64,000 nt of DNA from Lytechinus pictus. Lineage: Eukaryota; Echinodermata; Echinoidea; Temnopleuroida; Toxopneustidae. How positions within the stretch are numbered: position 1 is the first letter of the stretch; each line of letters opens with the position of its first letter. Shown here one piece after another: positions 53,245-63,940 of the stretch. The translations under genes and the position numbers were made by a program. The stretch lies in assembly GCF_037042905.1 (NCBI RefSeq), contig NC_087253.1, positions 17,783,001 to 17,847,000 of the forward strand, read 5' to 3'. The notes beneath the pieces are model-generated. The model saw only the letters and a list, made by a program, of their open reading frames with translations, ran no database searches and was not told the DNA's origin.

Positions 53245-54140
53245 GAAGGAAATTTACATTGTAACCTGTGTGTTCATATTTCTTAGAATTTTTTTGTAGT
53301 AGGCCTATTAGATAACAAATCAAAGAATGCTCCCATTTCTATAAAAAAATCAATTAATTTGTTCATATTTCTTAGATGTGAGGGTTGGTACATATGCTTA
53401 TTGGATATATTTTTATTTTATTTTGTGTTTATGATGTAATAATGTTTTATTAGGGTCTTTTAATCCAGACTTATCATACATGTAGTTGCCATTTTTAGTG
53501 GGGTATAAACACTTTTCTATGTGATTTCTGTCAATGTATGTATGCAATGTTAGGGCAAAATTCTTTATTCTATAAACTTTCTACCATCTGCGAGAAGTAC
53601 TGAAGTATGCATATTTACATTGAGTAAATACACATACTTTTTTTAAACAGTAATATGGATATGTATAGGGTCCAAATATCTGGGAAAAAAAAGGAATGTG
53701 TGGCAATTTGTATGAGAGGACAGGGTCCATCCCTTATATTTCAAATAATGACTGGACTAATATTTATGTGCATGTTTCCAGTGGCATGACTTTATGAAAC
53801 TGTATACATGTATAATTTCTCTGAAAATTATGAATCATATTTAATCTATATATTTCCTTGTGTAATCTTTATTTTGTGGGTATTTTCAGTGTTATGTAAT
53901 AGTAAGTTTGTAAATTAATTTCTTTGAGAATAAAGAAACTTATTTAATCGTAATCTTTGTGAAATGTTATTGTAGACCATGGAGTGGGGTTGAAATACCT
54001 CCTATGTGCCCCAAGTACATATATTATAACATACAAAAATTTTGATCTAGAGGCGAGTTGTTCATTGATTCCTGCGCCGTTTTGTCTCGTAAGGTGAATT
54101 TTAGGATGCAATACTATAATGGTACATGATGAGGGAAGTG
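53245..54140. other. No gene recognised
   Basis: AT-rich DNA with an AATAAA (about 53929-53934) but no coding sequence that it would serve. Confidence 0.5.
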
Positions 54141-54149
54141 TACAATACT

Positions 54150-54860
54150 TTCATCACACTCCCACACACTTTTTCTCTCCGATTCTACCTCTCCCACAAA
54201 CATGCTCAAATACATATTCTCTCTCCCACAAACATGCTCACATACACACACACATGCATATTCTCTCTCCCATTCTACCTCTCCCACAAACGTACATAAC
54301 ACACATCCACACACTTTCTCCCATTCTACCTCACCCACAAACATGCTCACATACACACACACCCACACATTTTCTCCCATTCTACCTCTCCCACAAACAA
54401 GCTCACACACACCCTCATATTCTCTCTCCCATTCTACCTCTCTCACAAACATGTTCACAACACCCACACCCACATATTCTCTCTACCATTCTACCTCTTC
54501 CACAAACATGCTTACAAGCCTCACATACACATACACACCCACATATTCTCTCTCCCATTCAACCTCTCCCACAAACATACTCACACCCCCACATCATCTC
54601 TCTCCCATTCTACTTTCCCCCCAAACATGCTCTCACTCATACCCCCTACACACATTTTCTTTCTCTCATGCTGCTTCTCTCACAAACATGCTCTCACACA
54701 CACACACATTTTCTCTCTCCCATTCTACCTCTCACAATCACGCCCACACACACTTCCTTTCTCCCACTCTATCTCTCACATTCTAACCCTCTCACGAACA
54801 TGCTCATATTCACCCACCCATCCTCTCCCCCCTCCCACACACACACACACAAAGTAATGG
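54150..54860 (+). repeat. Pyrimidine-rich minisatellite, ~50-60-bp unit
   Basis: Units read CTCTCTCCCATTCTACCTCT then CCCACAAACATGCTCAC followed by CA-rich filler. The 254-, 194- and 119-residue ORFs here (S-P-I-L-P-L-P-Q-T-C repeats and the complementary frame) are products of the repeat and are not genes. Confidence 0.9.
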
Positions 54861-54864
54861 AAAT

Positions 54865-55440
54865 AGTTGTAAATATTAAATAAATCAATAGACAAAGGAA
54901 AATTCCATCGTAAGATTAATTAGATTAATTGCAGTTTATTTCAACTTAAGTAAAATAACAAAGAAATAACGTGTAATGTAAGTTTTCGCAGTTAATAATA
55001 ATGTAAGTATGTATACCTCAGTACTTCTCGAAGTGCTCGTTACATACATGCACATGTTTTTTTACACCTATAATCCCAAACTGAAGAAAAGCATTGATTC
55101 CTTTCGAGTATTGCAGTATACTAAGACGCAAGCAGTCATTAAAAAAAAACGAACAAACAAACGAAAATTATGATATCAGGTCTAAGTTTACAATTGTACC
55201 TTGAGTAATTACAAATGTATTGTATACTTCACGTTTAGGCGTTTTTCATGTTTTTACTCCTTTAAGCCAAATATTGTGAGTTTTTTAAAAAATAATATTC
55301 ACATTATGTACTGGCCATGCCTCCTTAGTCAGTGTTTCATGAACTTCCCATAAATGAACCTGTATACTAAATCACTTCATTTTGTACCTGAATGAAGTCA
55401 TACAATTTCTACTTGTTTGTTTATTGCTCCTATATAAACA
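54865..55440. other. No gene recognised
   Basis: AT-rich DNA. GCAAGCAGTCATTAAAAAAA near 55128 resembles blocks at 56472 and 56640, indicating an old local duplication around the element at 55445-56312. Confidence 0.45.
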
Positions 55441-55444
55441 GGGT

Positions 55445-56312
55445 GTGTAAGATAACCGAAGCTCAAAGATCAGCTGTATTAAGAATACATAATTCTGCTG
55501 ATGTCTATTCTGCATAAACGAGTAACGCATCAACTTTGATTTGACACCTTTCTTGCGTCACAATTGTCACGGGATACAGAGTTATTGTCCATCGAAGACG
55601 AAGGGTACAAAACACACTTTTTCCACTTTTGGGGGCTCTAATGTACAAGCACGAAACCAACTTTGTTGTAAGGTTTCGGTTTCATCATATATTTTTTCCC
55701 TGCAAATTTCAAAGAAATGTTATCCTTCTTATATATATATATATATTTTTTTAAAGTAAATGTTACATAATTGGTATCTAGCTGTAATTATGGCTCAGCA
55801 CATCCTCGGTGACATGCAGGCACATGTTTAGCATGACATAAATGTTCTTCATCACAACCCCGCAATGGTTAGAAAAAGAGCAATGCAAGTCATGCAGCGT
55901 CAAATGTGAGGTACTGTGAAAATGTTGGAGGTGTTGGTGCAGAAAAGTTAGGGATGAATTACGTGTTCAACAGAGATTGGAGCCTGTCAGTTAATATGTA
56001 AATGCCAGAAACTCACAAAACGGTAACAGAGGGTATATGGTTTTACTGAAATTTTGAAGGGAAAACTCTGATGAAACAAAAACCTTACAACAAATTAGTT
56101 TTCACGCTTGTATTTTAAAACCATAAAAAGTGGAAAACGTGGGTTTTGCATCCTTCGTCTTCGATGGACCGTAACTATGTATCCCGTGACAATTGTGATG
56201 CAAGGAAGGTGTCAAATTAAAGTTGATGAGTTACTCATTTATGCAGAATAGACATCAGCAGAATTATGTATTCTTGATATAGCTGACCTTTGAGCTTCGG
56301 TTACCCTTTTTT
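55445..56312. mobile_element. Element with ~190-bp terminal inverted repeats
   Basis: The left arm (about 55445-55615: ACCGAAGCTCAAAGATCAGC, GCTGATGTCTATTCTGCATA, TGTCCATCGAAGACGAAGG) is repeated inverted at about 56140-56312. The arms are roughly 85-90% alike by eye around a 500-bp spacer with no ORF. Confidence 0.8.
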
Positions 56313-56314
56313 TA

Positions 56315-57015
56315 GAAACAGGCATAAAACAGACAGAACAAATGTAAAATCACCAATATCAGTTAAATTACAATATCTACTGATGTGGTTATATACATAT
56401 GCATGTTTTGCTATCCTATATAAACTACAATGAAGTAACCTTTGTTTCTTATTCATGATATTCCAGTTATCACGATATCGCAAGCAGCCATAAAAATAGG
56501 CAAAACAAATAACATTAATATAGAACACCAAATTTAGGTTTACGTGAAATTTGGTGTAATACATTTAATGCTGTATGTTTTCTTCCCTATAATCTTAATG
56601 AAGTAATTATATTCTTATTTACAATATTTACATTATCACAACATCGCGATCAGCCATAAAAAAAACGGACAAAAGAAGACTACTTGCTACAGCTGTGCCA
56701 AATCATTGAATATTGGCGATAAATCAAGATTTTTTAAACAGATACACGTCATTATAGTTGAAAAAGTATATAAACATTTCAATAAATGCAATACTGCACA
56801 CTCTTGGAAATGACGTGTGAGAATCATGTCCCTGTCGCAACCACTTAAAAAGGGATGCCTACTAAATTCTGATTAAAATAAATTGGATACAAACAGTAAA
56901 TCAAATAAGAAAAACGGTGAACGTTTCAGCAAAGTGGGATCGTAATTCTAAAAGAAACACATTTTGATTTTTCACTTTTCTCCTCCTTTTTAAAAAACAT
57001 AAAAACGAAGTGTTG
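56315..57015. other. No gene recognised
   Basis: AT-rich DNA with two related blocks: TCACGATATCGCAAGCAGCC at about 56469 and TCACAACATCGCGATCAGCC at about 56636. Nothing coding. Confidence 0.45.
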
Positions 57016-57024
57016 CTCTACATG

Positions 57025-57282
57025 CATTGGCGGCAGAAGCCAAAAATTTAGGGGGGGGACCACCCAATTTTTTTGACAAGAAAAAAAAGGGTTATCAACC
57101 AAACTATTAATGGGAACAACATTATAGGGGGGTCCACCTGAATTTAGGGGGGACGCAGGAAACAAAATCGACAAGCAAAAAAAAAGGTTATCAACAAAAC
57201 AAATAATTTAGGAGGATCGTCCCCCACCTCAATTTAGGGGGGACAGTTTCCCCCGCCCCCCCCCCCGCCTCTGCCGCCTATG
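57025..57282. mobile_element. hAT-like MITE (CATTGGCGGCAGAAGC ends)
   Basis: CATTGGCGGCAGAAGC and, read inward from the right, CATAGGCGGCAGAGGC. The flanks TCTACATG (57017-57024) and TTTACATG (57283-57290) match 7/8. The interior has repeated AATTTAGGGGGG strings and a terminal C tract. Confidence 0.75.
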
Positions 57283-57289
57283 TTTACAT

Positions 57290-58050
57290 GACATTCTTTA
57301 TGTCAAATGTAATTTCAAAATCTCTTTTCAAGAAAGTATGGTTTTGTAACTCAGATATGGGTACAAAATCCATCATTTACCTCCTTTCATGGCGATTGTT
57401 CTAGATTTGTTCAAATGTAAGTTCAGACTGCTGCGTATTTTCCACAGAAATTACTGTACAATATAGAACAATTCAGACAAACAAAAAGGAGGAGATGGTT
57501 GTTTTCAACGGATACAGGCCTGTTTGTACATGACTGAATCTCAAATGAGAATAGTCAAAGTAATTCTTGTAACTGCTGCTTCAGATTGATTAGAAAAATC
57601 AGGGCTTACATTTTTTTTACACGTGTGTATTGAGAATGATATTTATTCAAAGAGAATAACCTTTTATCATTTATTATTAAACAAACCATTACAAAAGCTA
57701 AATGTCAACTGAATGAAAATAAACTCTGTATGTATTTCTAGTTTAAAATTACATATCAGATATATAAGACAATTTTGAACTCCAAGATGCTTACTGGTAA
57801 ATGCAAGCAGGTTGGAAATGTTACGTGATAGGCAATGTAATGATTTGGAGGTAATGTTTTTTTTTTTTTTTGGGGGGGGGGGGTGGGAAAGGAGTTGGGA
57901 ATGGTCTGTGGTATATGTTTACATTATATACCACATGTGTACACATGATCTTACTAACAGGAAGGGGAAATTATTAGAGGATATCACACATTTCCCTTCT
58001 ACAAGAAAGTTATATCATACCACGCATCAATACTGATGTCATGTCATCCA
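57290..58050. other. Downstream flank of the TRIM gene; no other gene seen
   Basis: AT-rich DNA with a T15/G12 junction (57857-57883). AATAAA on the minus strand near 57670-57675 could terminate the TRIM transcript. Confidence 0.4.
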
Positions 58051-58056
58051 TAATAT

Positions 58057-59735
58057 TCAGTGGAATATATAAAGTCTATCCGGGGTGCAGAAAGCGATCT
58101 CTCCTGATCGGTATTGCTGAAGATAATACCAATGTCTCTCAGGCTTCTCAATCTTGTAATCATTAACAAGGTTTCGAATGTGCCTTAGTTCATTTGTATA
58201 CTCGTCAATGCTTACCAAACCTTCATCATGCTTCACCTTGGCTATCAGGATTGTATTCCATTGAGATACAGCAGCGTAAAGGTCGCTACCCGGTTTCTTT
58301 AATTCATGTTGTACAGCACCCTGTTTGTCTATCAATCTGATAGTATCATCTGATGAAGTGATCAGAGAACCATGGTAACAAGTGATTTGCTGGGCCATAT
58401 ACCCGTCGCATGCTATCTCCCTGACTGCTTGCCCACCTGATGTTGAAAAAACCTGGATCTTCCTGGCTTCCCAGTAGCTCACATAGATATGATCATCAGC
58501 ATCAACAGTGAGATGAGAAAACCCACCTTCATCTCTACTTAAAGTCTTAAACATTACATTCAATTTTGTGTACTCTGATGTGTACAGTGTGATATTGTTT
58601 GAAAAGTTAATCACAACACATCGACCATCAGAGAGGAATCCTACACCATAAATTTCAACATCCTTAAGAACTGTTTGCTGAAGCTGACCATCAGGAGAGA
58701 AGATATTCATATTTATCTGTCCAACATCCTACTGCCATCCTACCGTCTGGTGTACTAGTCATGTCACTAAGGCTATCCTCAGTAGGCAAAGTGACGTTCT
58801 TTTCAACCACATTAACAATCTTACCAAGGCCTAGCTCATCCTTTCCAATGTTTCTCTCAAAGCTTACACTTTTTCCCTTCTTGCTTGATTTTCTTGGCAG
58901 CTCATAGTCAGGATCCTCTTGATCAAAGGCCTCTCGTAAATCTTCACACATAGTGTCGTGTGCAGCTAGAGTATCCATATCAAATGGTATTTTTGTTTTA
59001 TTGGTTACCATCTCAGCAATGGTCGTCAACTGATTGACATGCCTCTGAGCCAATGTTTTCATGTTTTCCAATTCTTTCTCTACTCCTTCAGTCGTTCCTT
59101 TAACTTCTCTAAGTAGGATTTCTCTCTTATCTGTCAACTGCCTGACTGCTTCATCATATGCTTTGTTGATGTCACTTGTACACTGTTTCTTAGTATTGTC
59201 AACACTCTTCATCTGTTCATCTATGAAATCAACGTACTTCTGAAAGCATGATTGTTTCTTGTCCACCTTTGATTTCAGGTTTTCGATGCTCTTCATGTGT
59301 TTGTCCTCATAAGCAGCTGCCTCGACAACCTGATGCCCCTCGTCTTTATGTTCCATGACAACACACCTGAAGCATGTGAATCTCCTGCAGCTGGAACAGA
59401 AGCACTCCTCATCTTCTTTCGGGTGTTTCCTGCATTTGCGGTATCTACGGACTGACACGTTGCCTGATGAGATCTCACTCATGGCGATGACGTCATGACC
59501 TATGAAGTCTTCCCATTGAGAGTGCATATTAAGACAAGAGGTACAGAGATACTTTCCACAGTCTTGGCAGTAGACAACAGCACTGGGTTTGTCATTAGAT
59601 TTACAATTCGTGCAAATCTGCGGATGAAACTTCATGTCCTCTATTACATTTTTCAAAGCAAGATTTACCTGTAGTATGCTGACATCTTGGTTTGGGACCT
59701 GCGTTACAGCTCTGCAGACAGGGCATCGGATCTGA
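58057..59735 (-). CDS. TRIM coding exon 2 (rest of RING, B-boxes, coiled coil, C-terminal domain)
   Basis: Acceptor ATGACCAACAG|TCAGATCC. It supplies the last two RING cysteines (RCPVC), both B-boxes, the coiled coil and the propeller-like region. It contains the one-base frameshift at 58712-58714 and ends with TGA at 58057-58059. Confidence 0.82.
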
Positions 59736-62700
59736 CTGTTGGTCATTTTCAAACATAAGTGGACATGGGGGTGAAAATTAAAACTTGCTAGAAATCAGTA
59801 GGCTTCAATGGTTTTTTAAACTAGACATCTCAAAGAATGTTTTTCCATTTCAGTTACATAAAATTATTCATTGTGTCTTGAAATACAGTGAATTTAGTGC
59901 AAGGGAAATTTAATGTTACAAAATGCTGATTTTTGCATTAACATTCACATATTGCCTATCACAATATTAAATTTGTATTAGAAGCATATTTGTTGGCAAG
60001 ATACAAGCTCTGTATTGTAGCTAACTCCTAAATAACAAAAAAAAATTATCTGAAGTGTTTTTCTGAAAAAAGTAGATCTTGAAAGTTTTCAAAACTGGTT
60101 GTCGTGTCACTCACGTTTTAAAGACAAAAAGTTTTCTAGAGCTGTGTATTCTGAAAATTAATTTATCCCAGTACAGGAGCAAATACAGTTTTCCCATACC
60201 TTATTGTATATAAAGTAACTTGGTCCAATGTGTTAAGGCTAAGCTCAAATTAACTGTTAAAGTTATGTCGTGTCACTCACAATGTCGTGTCACTCACGAA
60301 ATGTCGTGTCACTCACGGTCTCATATTGTGTATAAAAAAGGACATCAAATAATTTTTAAAGCATTTTACGAGATAAATTCAGGGATGGAGTCAAAATGTT
60401 GTTCCTGACATCATTTAAGCCTATGTAAGGCTAATATTTTTTTCTGTTTTCCCAACTTCACCCCTATCAATGAAAATATAGAATTTGACGTTGAGTTCAT
60501 CTATTTTCTTTCCAATCCATGGTTTCCTCAGTTTCAAAAATCCTGACAACTTTCCATTCGTGTGAAGACTCAGATCCTAATTCATATTTTAATGATGTAC
60601 TGAGATAAAAGAATATAATAACATAATCAACACAAAATTATGAATATATCAAGAGAAAAACCACTGTACATAGTAATGAACATATTTACAGTGCATAAAG
60701 ATTTGGTGATGGTTCAAGTTAGTCAGGTATGACTTGAACATTCTCTGTCTCCATTTACAGAAATGAGCAGAACGTTCACCAATGTTTTTAGGAATGTTAT
60801 TTCTTTGTCTTACTAATTAAGAAAGGTTTAAAGCTAGCAAGGTCAGGGATCTTATTTTGAAATTTGCAGAAATAGATAAAATATTCTAATGGTAGAAAAG
60901 TGTATAAAGAGATCTCCGTGAACACCAAACATTCTTTCAAAATCAGAAAAAACTCTTTCCCTTCTGATTAATTAAAACTAACCTTTTTTGCCACAAAGCT
61001 TGTATTCGAGGACATGAAATAAACAATTTTTATGCAAGAACATCTCAGGTGAGAATATACTGAGATTTAAAAGAGCATTTTGGATATTGCTTGAAGTAGC
61101 TACATGCCTGGTTCAAAATCATTCTTTGTTCGGCCACGGGCCACCATTCATACCACTAGTGATGAACTAGGGTCTGCTCAGCAAACTACCGTGAGCGGGC
61201 TGATGTGGGTTCAGAGCTTATTTGCATTACACACAACAAATTGATAGAGTAAATTATGTATATGTAGGTCCAAACAAGTCCCAACCAAGACCGAATTTGC
61301 ATTTGAGCAACTTTGGTGAGTTGCCGTGTTTTCATGTAGATCAATTTTTCTTGGGGGGGTACCCTGGTTAGAACTGAGCTGGACCTCGTGGGGAAAAAGC
61401 TATGCCATATGGAGGTATAGGGGGAGTGTTTGATGGTTGGCCTTGGGGATGCTGAATTGAATTTCAGTGTAACATCCAAGGGCTCATCAAAGGAAAGGCT
61501 AATGACTTGTACAATGTAGTTGTAGGTAATACAAACAAACTGTGCTTTGGCTTTTTGCAAGAATCAGGTACTGACTATGCGTCTTTCACCTCGTGGCTTT
61601 CCATGTATTACCCGTGGTTTGGTTTATTATCAAATATGATAATTAGCAATGAAAAGCAGCTTGCAAGATTCCTGCTGAAAATCATAGCTCTGAATTTTGG
61701 TACAGTGCCTTTAGAGGGGTCCACATACAAGCAGTGTTCAGGAGAAAACCAATGCTTGATGAGTTAAACTTGATCCCTATTAAAGTTTCTCAAGGATTTG
61801 CTAATAGTCCATCTGAAGTGTGCAGCCAAGTAACTGTGGTTTGGTACAGTGTACAAAAAAAGACATTGAAGCTGCCAAGTCCTATTTGGACAATGCCTAG
61901 AATATTTAAGGAGGATAATATTGTAATCCAATATTTCAAGAAAAAGGAGTCATACATGACGTCATTGGCTACCAGACCATGCCAGATGATGCGAGTGACT
62001 ATTGAGAATACCTTTCTTACAAGGAAAAATTATTCCATCAGTGGTGGATGCTGAATTGTAAACCCGTAAACTTTCATATACAGATAGGGAGAAAGAGTTA
62101 GTTTTGAATGAAATCAGGCCACAAAAAGAATGTTTGAGTTGATGTCAATGCCAAGACCACATAACACCACCTTCAAGTGCCTCCTCCCCCAAAGAGGAGA
62201 GTGGTAGAAGCCCGAGTGTGACAATAATGTGGTATGGTATAGGGAATGTGAGTTGATGGGCAAATATGACCATAAACCAAGAATAAATCATAAGGATGAC
62301 ACATTATCAACTTTAAAGAAGGCAGTTGTTATGTAATTAAGCTTGTTTTTTGGTTGATGGGATTTCACTCTTGTACATCATGCCAAAAATACTTTCGTTG
62401 TTGAGATAAATGTTGTATTTTGCACTCGTCGTGTCACTCACGTTTTGGATGTCGTGTCACTCACGGTATATAGGAGGGCACCATTTTCCATAGAGAAGGT
62501 TTGATTGATTCTGACTATATGTGCTAGATAGGTACACTATTTACGTACATGTATGGGTACTCACAGAACTCCTGGACAGCTACTTGGGCACGAATCCAAT
62601 CATAAGTGATGATGGTCAGAAACCCATGTCCGAAATTTGTCGTGTCACTCACGCATCATTTTTCAATCATATCTACTAAACAAATTGTAGAATTCAAATC

Positions 62701-62976
62701 AAACTGGTAGTGGCCCATGCCAGTCCTACATTGTATATAATATAGTAGTCATGATTGATTCATAACCTTTAAGTTTAAAGATATGAGCCCTTAACCCTCT
62801 CCGATTGTCGTGTCACTCACATTTGAAAATGACCTGTTACCGTGGCACTCCAAGAGGTTGTCCAAGCAAGTCTTGCAGAAAGTGTGAGAACAAGACAGAA
62901 TCTTGGGATCGGTGAATGTAGAAAGACACACAGGACACTCCATACTCTGGGAGATGGCATTCATTGCATCAGCCAT
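58057..62976 (-). CDS. TRIM-type RING/B-box/coiled-coil protein, frameshifted
   Basis: Probable E3 ubiquitin ligase of the tripartite-motif family. Exons 62976-62834 and 59735-58057 join in phase, giving LECHGN|SQIRCPVC. The RING is C3HC4: C14, C17, C29, H31, C34, C37, C52, C55. Two B-boxes follow (from CTNCKSNDKPSAVVYCQDC and from CRKHPKEDEECFCSSC). A coiled coil runs from about YEDKHMKSIENL to VNQLTTIAEM. The C-terminal ~290 residues have beta-propeller-like strands (HLTVDADDHIYV). The frame breaks at 58712-58714, where one extra A in AAA shifts codon ~388; downstream the frame is open for 217 more codons to a stop. Without that base the protein would be about 606 aa. This may be a pseudogene, an allele or a sequence error. 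The start MADAMNAISQSMECPVC has a CCACCATGG context; another Met lies 12 codons upstream. Confidence 0.85.
60100..62820 (+). repeat. Eight copies of TGTCGTGTCACTCACG inside the intron element
   Basis: Copies start at 60100, 60266, 60283, 60302, 62427, 62450, 62638 and 62806, all in the same orientation. All but 60266, 62427 and 62806 are exact over 16 bp, and those three differ by one end base. Four lie 360-580 bp from the left end and four within about 410 bp of the right end, the last running into the terminal repeat. The reverse complement, which is the TRIM sense strand, contains GTGAGT. Confidence 0.9.
61507..62054 (+). pseudogene. Unidentified frameshifted ORF pair inside the intron element
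   Basis: Two plus-strand frames overlap at 61734-61767: 86 codons (from MYNVVVGNTNKLCFGF) and 106 codons (from MFRRKPMLDELNLIPI). The base composition is less AT-biased than the flanks. The product is not recognised. It could be a decayed gene carried by the transposon, or chance. Confidence 0.25.
62834..62976 (-). CDS. TRIM coding exon 1 (first part of RING)
   Basis: 47 codons plus two bases. It ends GGTAACAG|GTCATT, a GT donor with a poor downstream context. It carries six of the eight zinc ligands. TATTCTGCAG lies just upstream of the ATG region, so a 5' UTR intron is possible. Confidence 0.8.
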
Positions 62977-63383
62977 GGTGGGAATTATAGAATACTGCAA
63001 AATGAAAGACAATTAAGAAAACATGACACATGTAGTATTGGATATATTTTTATCGTTTAACTTACATCAATATTAAAGAGGTTTACCGGGAGATAATTAA
63101 CTCTAAAAGTTTGAGTTACACATGACCTATGTTTTTTTTCTTCATTTATATCAGATCGTGCCCTGCCCCTGGTCCCTTCTCGAAATATGTGGAGCGCTTC
63201 TGGCAGTCTCGCCTGCATTATACGAATCAATATATCAGCAGTGCTGACATTGAAAACTGCTATAAATTAATTAAATAAAGGCTTTTAAAAGGAGAAATTA
63301 TAATTTGTAAACAAATTTTCGGTATTAATCCTATGTGTTTAAGATCGCATGCTCGATATGTAATGAAAATCATAAGTCAGAAA

Positions 63384-63460
63384 AAATTGGAACCAGTGGG
63401 ATTCGAACCTGCCATCTACTGCTTTCCGGGCAGCGACTCAACACCAGGCTATTCTGGTTC
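63384..63460 (-). repeat. tRNA-like SINE head or tRNA pseudogene
   Basis: On the minus strand it has an A-box-like TAGCCTGGTGTTGAG and a B box GGTTCGAATCC, with ends GAACCAG/CTGGTTC able to pair over 7 bp. Spacing between acceptor and D arm is two bases too long, and the T arm pairs poorly. A functional tRNA is unlikely. Confidence 0.4.
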
Positions 63461-63594
63461 ACGGCTAAGTCACGATGAACTGGAATACAAATACCCTCGA
63501 TCCTCTTCTTCTGACTCATTATACAAATGTAGACAATAGATCATATAGCTAACCCCCGCTTCAATATATACATACATATGCATATATATATGTA

Positions 63595-63838
63595 CACTGT
63601 AAAAACTGTGGTGTTTAAACTGACACCAATTGGTGTTAATAGAGGACCACACCCTGAGGTGTTAAAATAACACCGTAGAGATTGAACATAACACCAAAGA
63701 GTGTAAATGTAACAACCATAGGTGTTGTAATAACACCTATCGGTGTAAGACTAACACCACCAATGTAACACCGGTGTAAAATAACTGGTGTGGTCCTCTA
63801 TGTACACCGGTTAACACCACAGTTTTTGCTGTGTATAT
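63595..63838. mobile_element. Palindromic TAACACC MITE, copy 2
   Basis: ACACTGTAAAAACTGTGGTG at the left is mirrored by CACCACAGTTTTTGCTGTGT at the right, with AGAGGACCACAC / GTGTGGTCCTCT inside. AACACC/GGTGTT repeats fill the interior. Same family as 51735-51983. Confidence 0.8.
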
Positions 63839-63860
63839 ATACATATATATATATATATAC

Positions 63861-63922
<62 letters not shown>
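63838..63922. repeat. TA/CATA microsatellite
   Basis: Alternating TATATA with a few CATA units; it borders the MITE at 63595-63838. Confidence 0.9.
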
Positions 63923-63926
63923 TTGG

Positions 63927-63940
63927 TTACCATAGCAACA
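63927..63940. promoter_or_regulatory. Single X-box-like palindrome
   Basis: GTTACCATAGCAAC fits the RFX X-box pattern (GTNRCC, two bases, RGYAAC). It is isolated and may be chance or repeat-borne. Confidence 0.3.

Larger units (their letters stand above)
59741..62834. mobile_element. TIR transposon forming the entire TRIM intron
   Basis: Inverted ends of 21 bp, the outermost 13 being perfect (GGTCATTTTCAAA), match at 18/21. They are flanked by the 4-bp duplication TGTT (59737-59740 and 62835-62838). The intron (59736-62833) coincides with the element plus one duplication copy, offset by one base. Eight copies of TGTCGTGTCACTCACG lie in its outer parts. Two overlapping plus-strand ORFs (61507-62054) are the only coding candidates. 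The superfamily is not assignable from a 4-bp duplication alone. Confidence 0.75.

Noticed and set aside
54114..54883. 254-, 194- and 119-residue ORFs
   Set aside because: Both strands of a CA/CT-rich minisatellite; the amino acid pattern follows the DNA repeat.
59061..59478. Short ORFs overlapping TRIM exon 2
   Set aside because: Shadows of the TRIM frame.
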